Below, in pieces: positions 17,944 through 26,365 of a stretch of 45,856 nucleotides of DNA. A model generated the notes under the pieces. That model ran no database searches, had not been told where the DNA came from, and saw only the letters and a program-made list of their open reading frames with translations. Numbering within the stretch: position 1 is the first letter of the stretch; each line of letters starts with the position of its first letter. The DNA is from Candidatus Babelota bacterium (lineage in GTDB: Bacteria > Babelota > Babeliae > Babelales > Vermiphilaceae). Location: positions 1-45,856 of the forward strand of contig JAPLIS010000007.1 of the NCBI GenBank assembly GCA_026388985.1, in the 5' to 3' direction. Made by a program: the position numbers and the translations under genes.

Positions 17944-19380
17944 TTATAATGCTGCCAAAATAGCTACCTCGTTAAAATCAGTTTTAGTTGAGCCAATAAT
18001 TTGATAACAATCTGGCCCTTTGCCCAAAACTGCAATAACACTCCCCGCATCAGACAAAGAAAAAGCCTTTTCAATCGCCTTATGCCGATCCAATTCAATA
18101 ACCACTTTATTCTTTAAATCAGCTGCAATACCCGCACAAATATCTTCAGCTATTGCACCCGCATCTTCTGACCGCGGATTATCACTGGTCACCACCACCC
18201 TATCAGCAAACTCTGCTGCAAGTGCTCCCATTAATGGCCGCCTACTTGCATCCCGTTCACCACCAGCACCAAACACCACAATTAAATGATTAGTCAGTAC
18301 GCGCAACTCAGGCAATAATGCCTGATATGATAATGGATTATGCGCATAATCAATAATGGCAAGGGCCCCATTTGATAAATGATGCCGTTCAAATCTCCCC
18401 GGCACACCTGCAAAACAAGCCAAAGCTTGATTAATTATATCTGGTGCAACACCCTTATCCAGCAAAAGACTGACGCATGCGGCAACATTATATGCGTTAA
18501 ATGTCCCCGATAATGCTGGGCACTCAAACTGCATGATAGTATTTTTTGTACACAACTCAAAGCGCAAACTACGTGGCTCTATACCACATATACGGTTATC
18601 AGCATGCGCTGCAACCCCAAACGTAACGGTACTTTTATATTTTTTTACTAAACGTGCACACCACTCATTATCTGCATTAAGATAAATAGGAGCATCACCT
18701 TTTCTGTGAGCTAATAATGCACACTTTGCCGCAAAATAACTGTCTAAAGTATCATAAAATTCTAAATGTTCTAAGCCAAAATTGGTAAAAATAATACCAT
18801 CAAAAAGAATACCTTTAACTCTGTTCAATGTAACCGCCTGCGCTGCCACTTCCATCACTACATGTGTTATGCCACGGTCAACGCATGTTTTTAAAAATTG
18901 ATGTAAGTAATCTGGCTGTGCGGTGGTAAGCGTTGCAGGAAACTTTTCACCAGCAATCTGATTGCCTGCGGTACTTAATAATGCAGTGCGATAGCCAGCT
19001 TGCGAAAATATATGTTTAAGTAAAAATGCGGTGGTTGTTTTCCCCTTGGTACCAGTAATGCCGACAATGGTGAGCTTATCTGCCGGATAATCTGCAGCGT
19101 GCGCACTCAAAGCTGCCAATGCTTTGCGCGTATCAGCAACCCGAATAACTTCTGCCTTACTGTAATTTATTAATGCTTGCAGAGAATCAGAAATACACAC
19201 ATCGTGCTGCACCACAATACCAGAAGCCCCCCGCTCTAAAGCGAGGGGAACATACAATAAGCCGTCAGTTTTAAAGCCCTGAATAACTACAAAAGTAGAA
19301 CCCAGACCAACATGATCAGTGTGGCACGTAACAGGAAAAATAAAGGGAAAAGGTATGTTATGAGCGTGATTTTGATCCAT
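17944..19380 (-). CDS. murE: UDP-MurNAc-tripeptide synthetase MurE
   Basis: 478 residues from the ATG at 19380, which has AGGG upstream; a longer frame to 19422 lacks a ribosome site. MurE adds the third amino acid of the peptidoglycan stem peptide in the cytoplasm. Visible: P-loop TGTKGKTT (about 109-116), TTAQPDYLHQ, EVAAQA (usual EVSSHA), DYAHNPLSY, GAGGERDASRRPLMG, and TSDNPRSED. DNPR is the motif associated with meso-diaminopimelate rather than lysine. The N-terminal uridine-binding DSR motif reads TDH, slightly unusual. The start overlaps the end of the alanine symporter gene by 23 bases, so the two are translationally linked. Confidence 0.93.
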   Translation of the reverse strand: MDQNHAHNIPFPFIFPVTCHTDHVGLGSTFVVIQGFKTDGLLYVPLALERGASGIVVQHDVCISDSLQALINYSKAEVIRVADTRKALAALSAHAADYPADKLTIVGITGTKGKTTTAFLLKHIFSQAGYRTALLSTAGNQIAGEKFPATLTTAQPDYLHQFLKTCVDRGITHVVMEVAAQAVTLNRVKGILFDGIIFTNFGLEHLEFYDTLDSYFAAKCALLAHRKGDAPIYLNADNEWCARLVKKYKSTVTFGVAAHADNRICGIEPRSLRFELCTKNTIMQFECPALSGTFNAYNVAACVSLLLDKGVAPDIINQALACFAGVPGRFERHHLSNGALAIIDYAHNPLSYQALLPELRVLTNHLIVVFGAGGERDASRRPLMGALAAEFADRVVVTSDNPRSEDAGAIAEDICAGIAADLKNKVVIELDRHKAIEKAFSLSDAGSVIAVLGKGPDCYQIIGSTKTDFNEVAILAAL

Positions 19381-20692
19381 AAAGATCCCTACACAATACT
19401 GGCAATAAATACAAAACACCAAAAAGATTAATGATCAGCAAGCCATAACTGATCATACCTGCAAAACTCCACATAGCTTGTACCGGCATCAATGCTCCCA
19501 TCACGGTAGCCACAGCATAAAAAACTGAAGCAAACCACCCAAAGCGACCGCCAGTTAAAAATAGCCACACTGCACGAGTGATATAAGCAAATGCAACCAT
19601 TACACCAGCCCCAAAAATAGTAGAAAGAAAGGTAACAATCCACCCACCATATACACCAAACACCGTATTAAATGCAGCAATGGTTAAAGCTGTACTGGTT
19701 AATCCGGTAGTCCAGACACCACTTGCGACAATACACAACGCAACAATAAAACAAACCAATGTACTTATAAATGTACTCAACATCCCCATTAAACCATTAT
19801 TCTTGGCATCTTTACTGCCCGTAAATCCAAACAATACTGCCGCAGTACCAAGACCTGATTCAGTGGCCATAATAGAATTAATAGCACCATAATGTATTGC
19901 ATTTAACACAGTAAACCCTACAAGTCCACCAATAGCTGCTACAGGACTAAAAGCACTTTCAATCATTAGCACTAAAGAGCTATAGAGAGTTTTATAATGG
20001 TATGCAAGTACTATAAAGCTAGTGATAAAAAAGGTCCCCACTTTCACCGGAACTATGCTATCTGAAGCTTTAACAATACGTGCAGCACCACCAAACAGTA
20101 CATAACTTACAAATGCAAACACAATTGCTGTACTTACGTAAGGACTAATACCCCAGGTCTCTTTCAAACTTAATGCAATAGAGTTTGCTTGCATTGCACT
20201 ACCAACCGAAGCACCAAAAACAAACAGTAACATGGCATATATATAAGAAATAACTGAACCACCAGGAATATCACGTAGATACAACATAGGGCCACCAAGG
20301 GTAGAATCTTTACTTGCCCGTGCACCATACAAGGTGCTTATATATACTTCAGCAAAACGTACTGACATTAATAGAAAGCTGATCATCACTGCCCACACTG
20401 CCGCACCAGGGCCACCTGCATAAATCATTGCTCCCATACCTGCCAAACTACCATTACCAATATTGGCACTTAACGTATTTATAAAGGCCTGAAATGGGGT
20501 CATATCCCCTGCAGATGCACTTGCTTCTTTTTTTGGCATTAATACATCTTTCCATGCCTGTACAAAATGAGTTATCGGCAATGCGCGTAAAGCAATAGTA
20601 CATATAATACTAATGCCAATAACATATATCATTAATGGCCACTCTAGGAGCCAGTTAATTGTTTGACCAATTTTAAGCAGTATATTTTCCAT
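19358..20692 (-). CDS. Alanine/glycine:cation symporter family protein
   Basis: 444 residues from the ATG at 20692, with AGAGGA ideally placed; an upstream in-frame start has none. About ten membrane helices. Signatures of the AGCS family (sodium- or proton-coupled alanine/glycine uptake): FQAFINTLSANIGNGSLAGM, GGPGAAVWAV, GGPMLYLRD and NSIMATESGLGTAAVLFGFTG. It precedes murE with a 23-base overlap, suggesting that uptake of alanine or glycine is co-expressed with a peptidoglycan enzyme. Substrate not provable from sequence. Confidence 0.9.
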   Translation of the reverse strand: MENILLKIGQTINWLLEWPLMIYVIGISIICTIALRALPITHFVQAWKDVLMPKKEASASAGDMTPFQAFINTLSANIGNGSLAGMGAMIYAGGPGAAVWAVMISFLLMSVRFAEVYISTLYGARASKDSTLGGPMLYLRDIPGGSVISYIYAMLLFVFGASVGSAMQANSIALSLKETWGISPYVSTAIVFAFVSYVLFGGAARIVKASDSIVPVKVGTFFITSFIVLAYHYKTLYSSLVLMIESAFSPVAAIGGLVGFTVLNAIHYGAINSIMATESGLGTAAVLFGFTGSKDAKNNGLMGMLSTFISTLVCFIVALCIVASGVWTTGLTSTALTIAAFNTVFGVYGGWIVTFLSTIFGAGVMVAFAYITRAVWLFLTGGRFGWFASVFYAVATVMGALMPVQAMWSFAGMISYGLLIINLFGVLYLLPVLCRDLYGSKSRS

Positions 20693-20787
20693 AAGATCCT
20701 CTTTGAATATTTTTAATATATACACTCTACACACCTAGGGTATACTAAAAAAAAGATAAATAAATGCTTACATAAAGGCTTTACTCT

Positions 20788-21213
20788 ATGAAAATTCTTG
20801 GACTTGATATTGGTGACCGTTGGATTGGCTCGGCTGTATCTGATGAAATTGGCTTAACAACACGGCCTTATAAGACAGTAGAAGCTAAAGATCTTCTTAT
20901 CTTTTTAAAAGAAACTCTGCACAAAGAAGAGATCAAAACTGTTGTTGTTGGTTACCCAAAAACAATGGGCGGCTCTGAAAGTGATCAGACAAAAAAAGTT
21001 GTTCTTCATGTAGAAGAATTAAAAAAAAAGATGCCTGAAATTGTATGGGTATTATGGGATGAGCGGCTTACCAGCAAGCACGCTTCTCAGTTGAAAAAAA
21101 CAAAAACCAAAGAAGAAAAAATGCACTCGCATTCAATCGCGGCCGCCTTTATTTTAAAAACATACTTAGATTATCTTGATTTTCAAAAATCGCTGTTGCA
21201 AGATCAAGATTAA
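20788..21213 (+). CDS. ruvX: Putative pre-16S rRNA nuclease / RuvX (YqgF)
   Basis: 141 residues, RNase H-like fold. Signatures: GLDIGDRWIGSAVSDEIGLTT at the start, VVVGYPKTMGGSESDQT in the middle, and WDERLTSKHA with the acidic HSIAAAFIL helix at the end. In E. coli YqgF trims the 5' end of 16S rRNA; it was earlier called a Holliday-junction resolvase. It is followed 30 bases later by an AAA/nuclease-like gene on the same strand. A probable divergent promoter region with AgcS lies at 20693-20787. Confidence 0.93.
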   Translation: MKILGLDIGDRWIGSAVSDEIGLTTRPYKTVEAKDLLIFLKETLHKEEIKTVVVGYPKTMGGSESDQTKKVVLHVEELKKKMPEIVWVLWDERLTSKHASQLKKTKTKEEKMHSHSIAAAFILKTYLDYLDFQKSLLQDQD

Positions 21214-21243
21214 TTGTTACGCATTTTTAGATTAAGGAACAGT

Positions 21244-22830
21244 ATGAAAGCATTGCCTATCGGTGTTTCGACATTTGAAAGCATAATCACAAGCGATGCT
21301 TTATATGTTGATAAAACAGAAATTCTATATCAATTCATTAAGGGCAAGCACCCTAAACGTTATTTTTTTTCACGCCCACGCCGATTCGGCAAATCCCTCA
21401 CATGCTCTACTTTGAATGCCATTTTTAGTGGCCGCAAAGATCTTTTTACCCATCTATTCATTGGTAAAAGCGATTATGAATGGCAACCCCGTCCCGTCAT
21501 AGTCTTTGATTTTAGCCAAATCAGCCACAAGACCCCAACTGCACTTATGCAAGGACTTCATCACGCCCTACACACTAATGCACAAAAATACGGCATCACC
21601 CTGCAAGAGCAAGAACTCAAAGAAAAGTTTACCGAACTTATAAAAATTCTTGGCACCACTCATGGCCCAGTCGCCGTTATAGTTGATGAGTACGATAAAC
21701 CAATCACTGATCTTATTGAAAATCTTGAACAAGCAGAAATGGCACGCACTGAGCTCAAAGATTTTTATGGTACTCTCAAGGGAACTGATGTCGATGCCAA
21801 CATGCACTTTCTGTTTATTACTGGCGTAAGTAAATTTTCTAAAGTGGCCCTCTTTTCTGATCTTAATAACTTAGAAGATCTCACCAATGATAAGCGCGCT
21901 GCATCTCTTGTTGGCTACACTGATGCAGAAGTTGATAGGTACTTAACAGAGCATATTCAAGCATTGGCAACCACACGCACAGAACAGTATGGAGACACTC
22001 GTCGCACATTAAAAGCATGGTACAATGGATACCGATTTACTGCGCAAAACAGCACTGTCTACAACCCCTTTTCTCTTCATAATTGCTTAAATCAACAGTC
22101 TTTATATAGCTACTGGTTTGCCAGCGGCACTCCCCATTTTCTTGTTAAGTTTATTGAAAAAAATCCTTTGATCGCATCAGACATCGAATCAATTGAGGGT
22201 TCATTTTTTTCAGAAGTACACTTAGACTCATTTTCTATTGATTTGTATTATCAAAATTATAGAACACTCTTGCTGCAAACAGGGTACTTAACCTTTGCCT
22301 CCGACTATAATCCCGACAAACGTGGCTACATAGTTGCTTACCCAAATGAAGAAGTGCGCTACTCAATGACTGAACAAATTATGCAGTACGTTGGTGGGAT
22401 TACGCCAGAACAATTTGGCGAATTCGGTGATCGATTTAGAAAGGCATTACTCGCTGATGACATTGGCTTATTTTGCAAGCATTTGCAAAACTTTATCAAG
22501 CTCATCCCCCATACTATTCGCGTTGATCTAGAAAAATTTTATCACCAAGTATTTTTTATGATTTGTGTGCTTTTTGGCAAACGCCCCGCCGCTGAAGTTG
22601 CAACAGAAGAAGGCTTTATGGATCTTCTTTTAGAAGGGGAAACGTGCACCTTTGTTATTGAGTTTAAAAAAAACAGCACCCCGGAAATAGGATTGGCCCA
22701 AATTGAAAAAAAACGATACTGGGAACCGTACGAAATTATAAAAAATAAAAAAATTGTACTGGTTGGTATCACTTTTAATAAAACTACAGCGGGAACCGAA
22801 GTGCTCTGGAAAAGTAAAGAATTATCATAG
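21244..22830 (+). CDS. AAA-ATPase-like / PD-(D/E)XK nuclease-like protein
   Basis: 528 residues from the ATG at 21244 (AAGGA upstream); a TTG at 21214 abutting the ruvX stop is less likely. N-terminal AAA-ATPase-like domain (PF09820 type): LPIGVSTFESI, YVDKTEILYQ, P-loop SRPRRFGKSLT and Walker B VAVIVDEYDKPI. The C-terminus matches the PD-(D/E)XK_9 (DUF1703) type: EGFMDLLLEGETCTFVIEFK, with E and xEFK catalytic candidates. Such proteins are abundant and often amplified in symbionts and Bacteroidetes; their targets are unknown and a defence or mobile-element role has been suggested. Only one copy is in this window and both motifs look intact. Confidence 0.9.
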   Translation: MKALPIGVSTFESIITSDALYVDKTEILYQFIKGKHPKRYFFSRPRRFGKSLTCSTLNAIFSGRKDLFTHLFIGKSDYEWQPRPVIVFDFSQISHKTPTALMQGLHHALHTNAQKYGITLQEQELKEKFTELIKILGTTHGPVAVIVDEYDKPITDLIENLEQAEMARTELKDFYGTLKGTDVDANMHFLFITGVSKFSKVALFSDLNNLEDLTNDKRAASLVGYTDAEVDRYLTEHIQALATTRTEQYGDTRRTLKAWYNGYRFTAQNSTVYNPFSLHNCLNQQSLYSYWFASGTPHFLVKFIEKNPLIASDIESIEGSFFSEVHLDSFSIDLYYQNYRTLLLQTGYLTFASDYNPDKRGYIVAYPNEEVRYSMTEQIMQYVGGITPEQFGEFGDRFRKALLADDIGLFCKHLQNFIKLIPHTIRVDLEKFYHQVFFMICVLFGKRPAAEVATEEGFMDLLLEGETCTFVIEFKKNSTPEIGLAQIEKKRYWEPYEIIKNKKIVLVGITFNKTTAGTEVLWKSKELS

Positions 22831-23021
22831 ACTTGCTTGCACTGATCTCTTGTGCGGGATCAAAACAAATAGTTGCATGCCGTATAGAAACTAACAATAT
22901 CCAACCGAAACGAATAGCTTTTAAATGGATCAAGAACCGATCAAAAAGCAAGCTCTTTTAAAGACAAAACCATTAATATGATTGTACTATTCGCCAGAAA
23001 AACTGTCATATTCAGGGGCTG

Positions 23022-23049
23022 TTGACAAGCTGGTATTTTTTGCGATAAG
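23022..23049 (+). promoter_or_regulatory. Candidate promoter for the zinc-ribbon/tsaB pair
   Basis: A perfect TTGACA (23022-23027), a 16-base spacer and GATAAG (23044-23049). It lies about 125 bases before the small ORF at 23174. The rest of the 22831-23173 gap shows no convincing gene or RNA. Confidence 0.4.
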
Positions 23050-23173
23050 GTCAAGATCAGAGTAGTAACTGCAATCAAAATAAGATAATGCATAAACGTG
23101 ATGAGATATATACGTAGAATATTTTTTCCTTAACTTTTGCATATATTTTAATTTAAAAAAAGCAGGTGGTAGT

Positions 23174-23353
23174 ATGAAGTGCAAAAAATGCGATGGCCTT
23201 ATGGTTCTCCAATCTTTTTTTGATCACTTTCTCAACTTTGATGGGTGGAAATGTTTAAATTGTGGTAAAGTAGTTCTAAAGAAGGAAAAAAGTCTTGAAT
23301 ACGACTCTTTTAGTATTTTTTATCAACAAAATAAATGTAAAAATCGTGGCTAA
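23174..23353 (+). CDS. 59-residue zinc-ribbon protein upstream of tsaB
   Basis: A short ORF with two CxxC pairs: MKCKKCDGLM at residues 1-10 and WKCLNCGKVV at 25-34. This is the classic spacing of a single zinc ribbon, followed by a lysine-rich tail. AGGTGG stands four bases before the ATG. It ends six bases before tsaB, so the two are very likely one transcript. Small single-ribbon proteins beginning MKCxxCxG are widespread in bacteria and mostly uncharacterised; nucleic-acid or protein contact is the usual guess. Confidence 0.75.
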   Translation: MKCKKCDGLMVLQSFFDHFLNFDGWKCLNCGKVVLKKEKSLEYDSFSIFYQQNKCKNRG

Positions 23354-23359
23354 ACACTT

Positions 23360-24043
23360 ATGACTGCATTTCTAGTGATTCAAGGAACATATCAAGATGT
23401 TCGCATTGGACTATTTAACACCCATATATTATTAAACACTATTGTTATCAAAAACAGTGAGGCGAGCAAACAATTAATTCCAACAATTAATGAGTTATTA
23501 AGCACACATAACCTATCACTCGACACCCTTTCATTTATTGCTGCCAATCAAGGGCCAGGGCCGTTTACTACTTTACGCACCATTCTGACAACGGTAAACG
23601 GCATTAATTTTGCTTCCAAAACCCCCCTTATAGGCATAGATACTCTTAAAGCTTTTGCCGACGAATGGCACGATGACGCATTCCCCAATACGGTGGTACT
23701 TTTAGATGCATTCAACAATGATGTCTATTATCACATTCAGAGCAGTATGATTGATGCATGCCACACTGGTTACGAAAAAATAGACTCTTTTCTTGCAAGA
23801 CTTGCTCAACAAAATACTCAGCAAACAATTCGTTTTATTGGCAATGCGGTACATCTCTACCAAAATAAAATAGAGGCGGCGCTTGCAGAATATGCCTACG
23901 TGCCAACACCTATTCCCTCTTTGTGTTCTTTGCTATTTATGGGAAAAGAAAGCCTTAAAGCGTGGCATAGGCAAAAAGTATCAATACAGCTGTTACCTTT
24001 ATATCTTAAAAAACATCAGGCCGAAATAGATCTGTTGCGATGA
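23360..24043 (+). CDS. tsaB: tRNA threonylcarbamoyladenosine biosynthesis protein TsaB
   Basis: 227 residues. TsaB is the scaffold paralogue of TsaD in the t6A pathway. Signature: FIAANQGPGPFTTLRTILTTVNGI (usual GPGSFTGLRIG), followed by IGIDTLKAFA. It is divergent: the N-terminal strand (FLVIQGTYQDVRIGLF) lacks the usual DTS and the second Gly of the GPG loop region is partly altered. A 28-base convergent overlap with the ankyrin gene on the other strand marks its 3' end. The neighbouring zinc-ribbon ORF is six bases upstream. Confidence 0.82.
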   Translation: MTAFLVIQGTYQDVRIGLFNTHILLNTIVIKNSEASKQLIPTINELLSTHNLSLDTLSFIAANQGPGPFTTLRTILTTVNGINFASKTPLIGIDTLKAFADEWHDDAFPNTVVLLDAFNNDVYYHIQSSMIDACHTGYEKIDSFLARLAQQNTQQTIRFIGNAVHLYQNKIEAALAEYAYVPTPIPSLCSLLFMGKESLKAWHRQKVSIQLLPLYLKKHQAEIDLLR

Positions 24044-24951
24044 CAGTGTGCTGCACCTGTATTTAGCAATTTTTCAAGCTCTTTATTGCCACTGACCTGT
24101 GCAATGCGACGAGCTGATCCGATTTTTTCATCTACCTGCAGATCAACATCGGCACCTGCTTCAAGCAATGTACGCGCCGTAATCAGATCATTGTAGGAGA
24201 CTGCTTTTGATAATAAGGTGTATCGATCTGGCCCTACCCGATTCACATCAGCCCCACGTTGCACTAAAAAAGGAATAAAGGTACTTTTTTTACGATCATA
24301 TATCACATGCACCAACAAATCTGATGCTTTTTGTGAATCTATCTGCATACCGCAGGCAGATAGCATTTCAAGAGAACTCAAATCGTCTTGTTCAACTGCG
24401 CTATAAAATGCCTCATTAATTAATAATTTTTTTTCAATGAATGCAGGAACAGTCGATTTTTCATGATGCATCCATGCCACAAATGAAGGCAATATTGCCA
24501 TATAATCTTTTTTTGCCCCTCCTAATAATACCGATGAATAGCTATTAAATAAATTTTCTCGTACCATAAGGTCAAACATCTTAAATTGAACCATTTTTGA
24601 GTTGCTATTACGACGCGCGAGCATTAAAAGAAAGGATAGCTTATCTTCGCTGGCAATCAAAGCTCGTGACCCACTCACAATAATTGAGGCCAAAGAACAC
24701 CTCATCTGTGGACTAAACTGATTCACCGCCCCTGCAAGCATCCCAATATTGCGCGATACAAACAAAGGCTGCAAAGACCGTATGATATCTTCAGGAACCA
24801 GCTCATGCGCCCCATTAGAAGATAAAGCCATTGAAAAATGTTTTTTTTCAACCTCAACTTCTTTCTTAAGGCCACGGACTAATCCAATAACCGCGCATAC
24901 AAAAAGCAAACCAACCAATAACAAAGAAATATCTATCCCCTTTTGCCTCAT
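24016..24951 (-). CDS. Membrane-anchored ankyrin-repeat protein
   Basis: 311 residues from the ATG at 24951, with AAGGG upstream; the longer frame to 24999 lacks a ribosome site. One N-terminal membrane helix (about 7-27, DISLLLVGLLFVCAVIGLV) then a long helical domain (about 45-200) without recognised family. The last third has two or three ankyrin repeats (LVQRGADVNR, YTLLSKAVSYND, LLEAGADVDLQ). The helix is uncleaved-looking, so the repeats likely sit on the periplasmic side. Its 3' end overlaps tsaB by 28 bases. Confidence 0.75.
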   Translation of the reverse strand: MRQKGIDISLLLVGLLFVCAVIGLVRGLKKEVEVEKKHFSMALSSNGAHELVPEDIIRSLQPLFVSRNIGMLAGAVNQFSPQMRCSLASIIVSGSRALIASEDKLSFLLMLARRNSNSKMVQFKMFDLMVRENLFNSYSSVLLGGAKKDYMAILPSFVAWMHHEKSTVPAFIEKKLLINEAFYSAVEQDDLSSLEMLSACGMQIDSQKASDLLVHVIYDRKKSTFIPFLVQRGADVNRVGPDRYTLLSKAVSYNDLITARTLLEAGADVDLQVDEKIGSARRIAQVSGNKELEKLLNTGAAHCHRNRSISA

Positions 24952-25117
24952 CGCCCTTCCCCCTTTTGAAAAATTACAACATATAAAAACCCAACCCATT
25001 TAAGCGCCATACTATCATATAAATTCCTTCTAGAAATTATCTACAAACAGTGTATTATTGTCTAACAACAGAATGCAAGAAAAAAAATAATTCTATTTGA
25101 AGTCGCTACAGGCACTA

Positions 25118-25870
25118 TTATAAAGAACGAAATGCACCAACACCTAAACATACCGCATGAACAGCGCGCAATGTGGTTGGAGTAAGCTTACAAAAAGCAA
25201 ATCCGGTCTGTTGCACCATTACTTTTTCATCCACTGTTAAATCTCCCTCAGGTCCCACCATCAGCATGCATTGCTCTGGCTTTACACTCGTGTTTTTATT
25301 AAGATGATATAACAGAGATTCGCCCTCAACATCAAAATATATTTTTGCAGCAACTACTTTACTGCTGGCCACACAGAATTCTTGCAGTGCAATTGGTGCA
25401 TTAATAAGTGGCATTGCAAAATGCTTTGATTGCTCTGCTGCTGCTATCAAAATCCGCTCCACACGCTCACGCTCTTTATCTCCCCATGAACGCACACTTT
25501 TATCTGTAGTTACAAGCTGCACACTATTTACCCCTAGCTCTGCTAACATATACAAAGCAGATTCAAAGTCATCTCGCTTAAGCAAAGGCAGTACGCAGGT
25601 AATATGAGGAACAAGAATAGTATTTTTTTCTTTTACCAGTAGCTGAAAAACTATACGTTTTTTACCATGCATCGCACGTATTAAACACTGTGCATTAATC
25701 AAACGATCAAATAAAATAACCGTATCTCCTTCTATCAGGCGTAGCACCTTACTAATGCGATGATGTAAAGTCTCATCGTCGATACTCCACTCTAAACCTT
25801 GATTAATTGATTTCAAAAGCTGAGATAGACTGCCTAGATGCAAAGAAAACTCATGTTTTGCTCTATTCAT
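25118..25870 (-). CDS. rsmE: 16S rRNA (uracil-1498-N3)-methyltransferase RsmE
   Basis: 250 residues, family length. RsmE is a SPOUT methyltransferase acting on U1498 of 16S rRNA. Visible: HHRISKVLRLIEGDTVILFD in the N-terminal PUA-like domain, AAEQSKHFAMP (usual AxEQS), and the knot motif MVGPEGDLTVDE. The closing motif, normally LGxRILRTETA, reads KLTPTTLRAVHAV, so the region around the SAM pocket is divergent though the Leu-Arg is kept. It lies 16 bases after the small secreted ORF at 25887, so both may share a message. Confidence 0.88.
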   Translation of the reverse strand: MNRAKHEFSLHLGSLSQLLKSINQGLEWSIDDETLHHRISKVLRLIEGDTVILFDRLINAQCLIRAMHGKKRIVFQLLVKEKNTILVPHITCVLPLLKRDDFESALYMLAELGVNSVQLVTTDKSVRSWGDKERERVERILIAAAEQSKHFAMPLINAPIALQEFCVASSKVVAAKIYFDVEGESLLYHLNKNTSVKPEQCMLMVGPEGDLTVDEKVMVQQTGFAFCKLTPTTLRAVHAVCLGVGAFRSL

Positions 25871-25886
25871 ACACTCTGTCCGTTAT

Positions 25887-26246
25887 CTAATTATGGGTTA
25901 ATCTATGTATATAGTGCTTTAAAGATTGATACTTTTTGGTTACACACAGATGTACCCGCACACAAGTAGATAGGACATAAAAACCTACCTCCTCAAGCAT
26001 CAACTTCCATGCTGAGCTTTTTGATTCTGGCTCAAAACTACAGATAGCATCATATTCATGTGTATCGCCATCAGTATCAATTGGATTAATACTATAATCT
26101 GGCTCTATAGCATAATTAACTTTATTATCTAAGAAAGTAACGCTTTCTTGCTCTGTATCAGACACACTTAGCAATTCAGCGCACACTACACATCTATTAC
26201 TTACTAATAACAACCCTACTAATACACGGTACTTTTTCTTAATCAT
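25887..26246 (-). CDS. Small secreted protein of unknown function
   Basis: 119 residues. The first 24 residues look like a signal peptide (MIKKKYRVLVGLLLVSNRCVVCA). The middle is acidic and D/Y-rich (EPDYSINPIDTDGDTHEYD), the C-terminus helical and basic. There are five cysteines. No family recognised. The next gene on the same strand, 16 bases on, is rsmE. Divergent from gpmI across a 119-base gap. Confidence 0.55.
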   Translation of the reverse strand: MIKKKYRVLVGLLLVSNRCVVCAELLSVSDTEQESVTFLDNKVNYAIEPDYSINPIDTDGDTHEYDAICSFEPESKSSAWKLMLEEVGFYVLSTCVRVHLCVTKKYQSLKHYIHRLTHN

Positions 26247-26365
26247 AAAAAAATCCTCATATCTTTATTGCTAAAATCATATAACTACACTAATTACTAT
26301 ACATAAGAACAATTACTATAACATTCTATAAAAATGGTGAATAAACACCACAGGGGCTCCATGCC

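Noticed and set aside
22831-23173. Possible structural RNA (SRP or RNase P type) in the gap before the zinc-ribbon ORF
   Set aside because: I found neither the SRP GGAA-loop hairpin nor RNase P core motifs on either strand; only a candidate promoter is supported.
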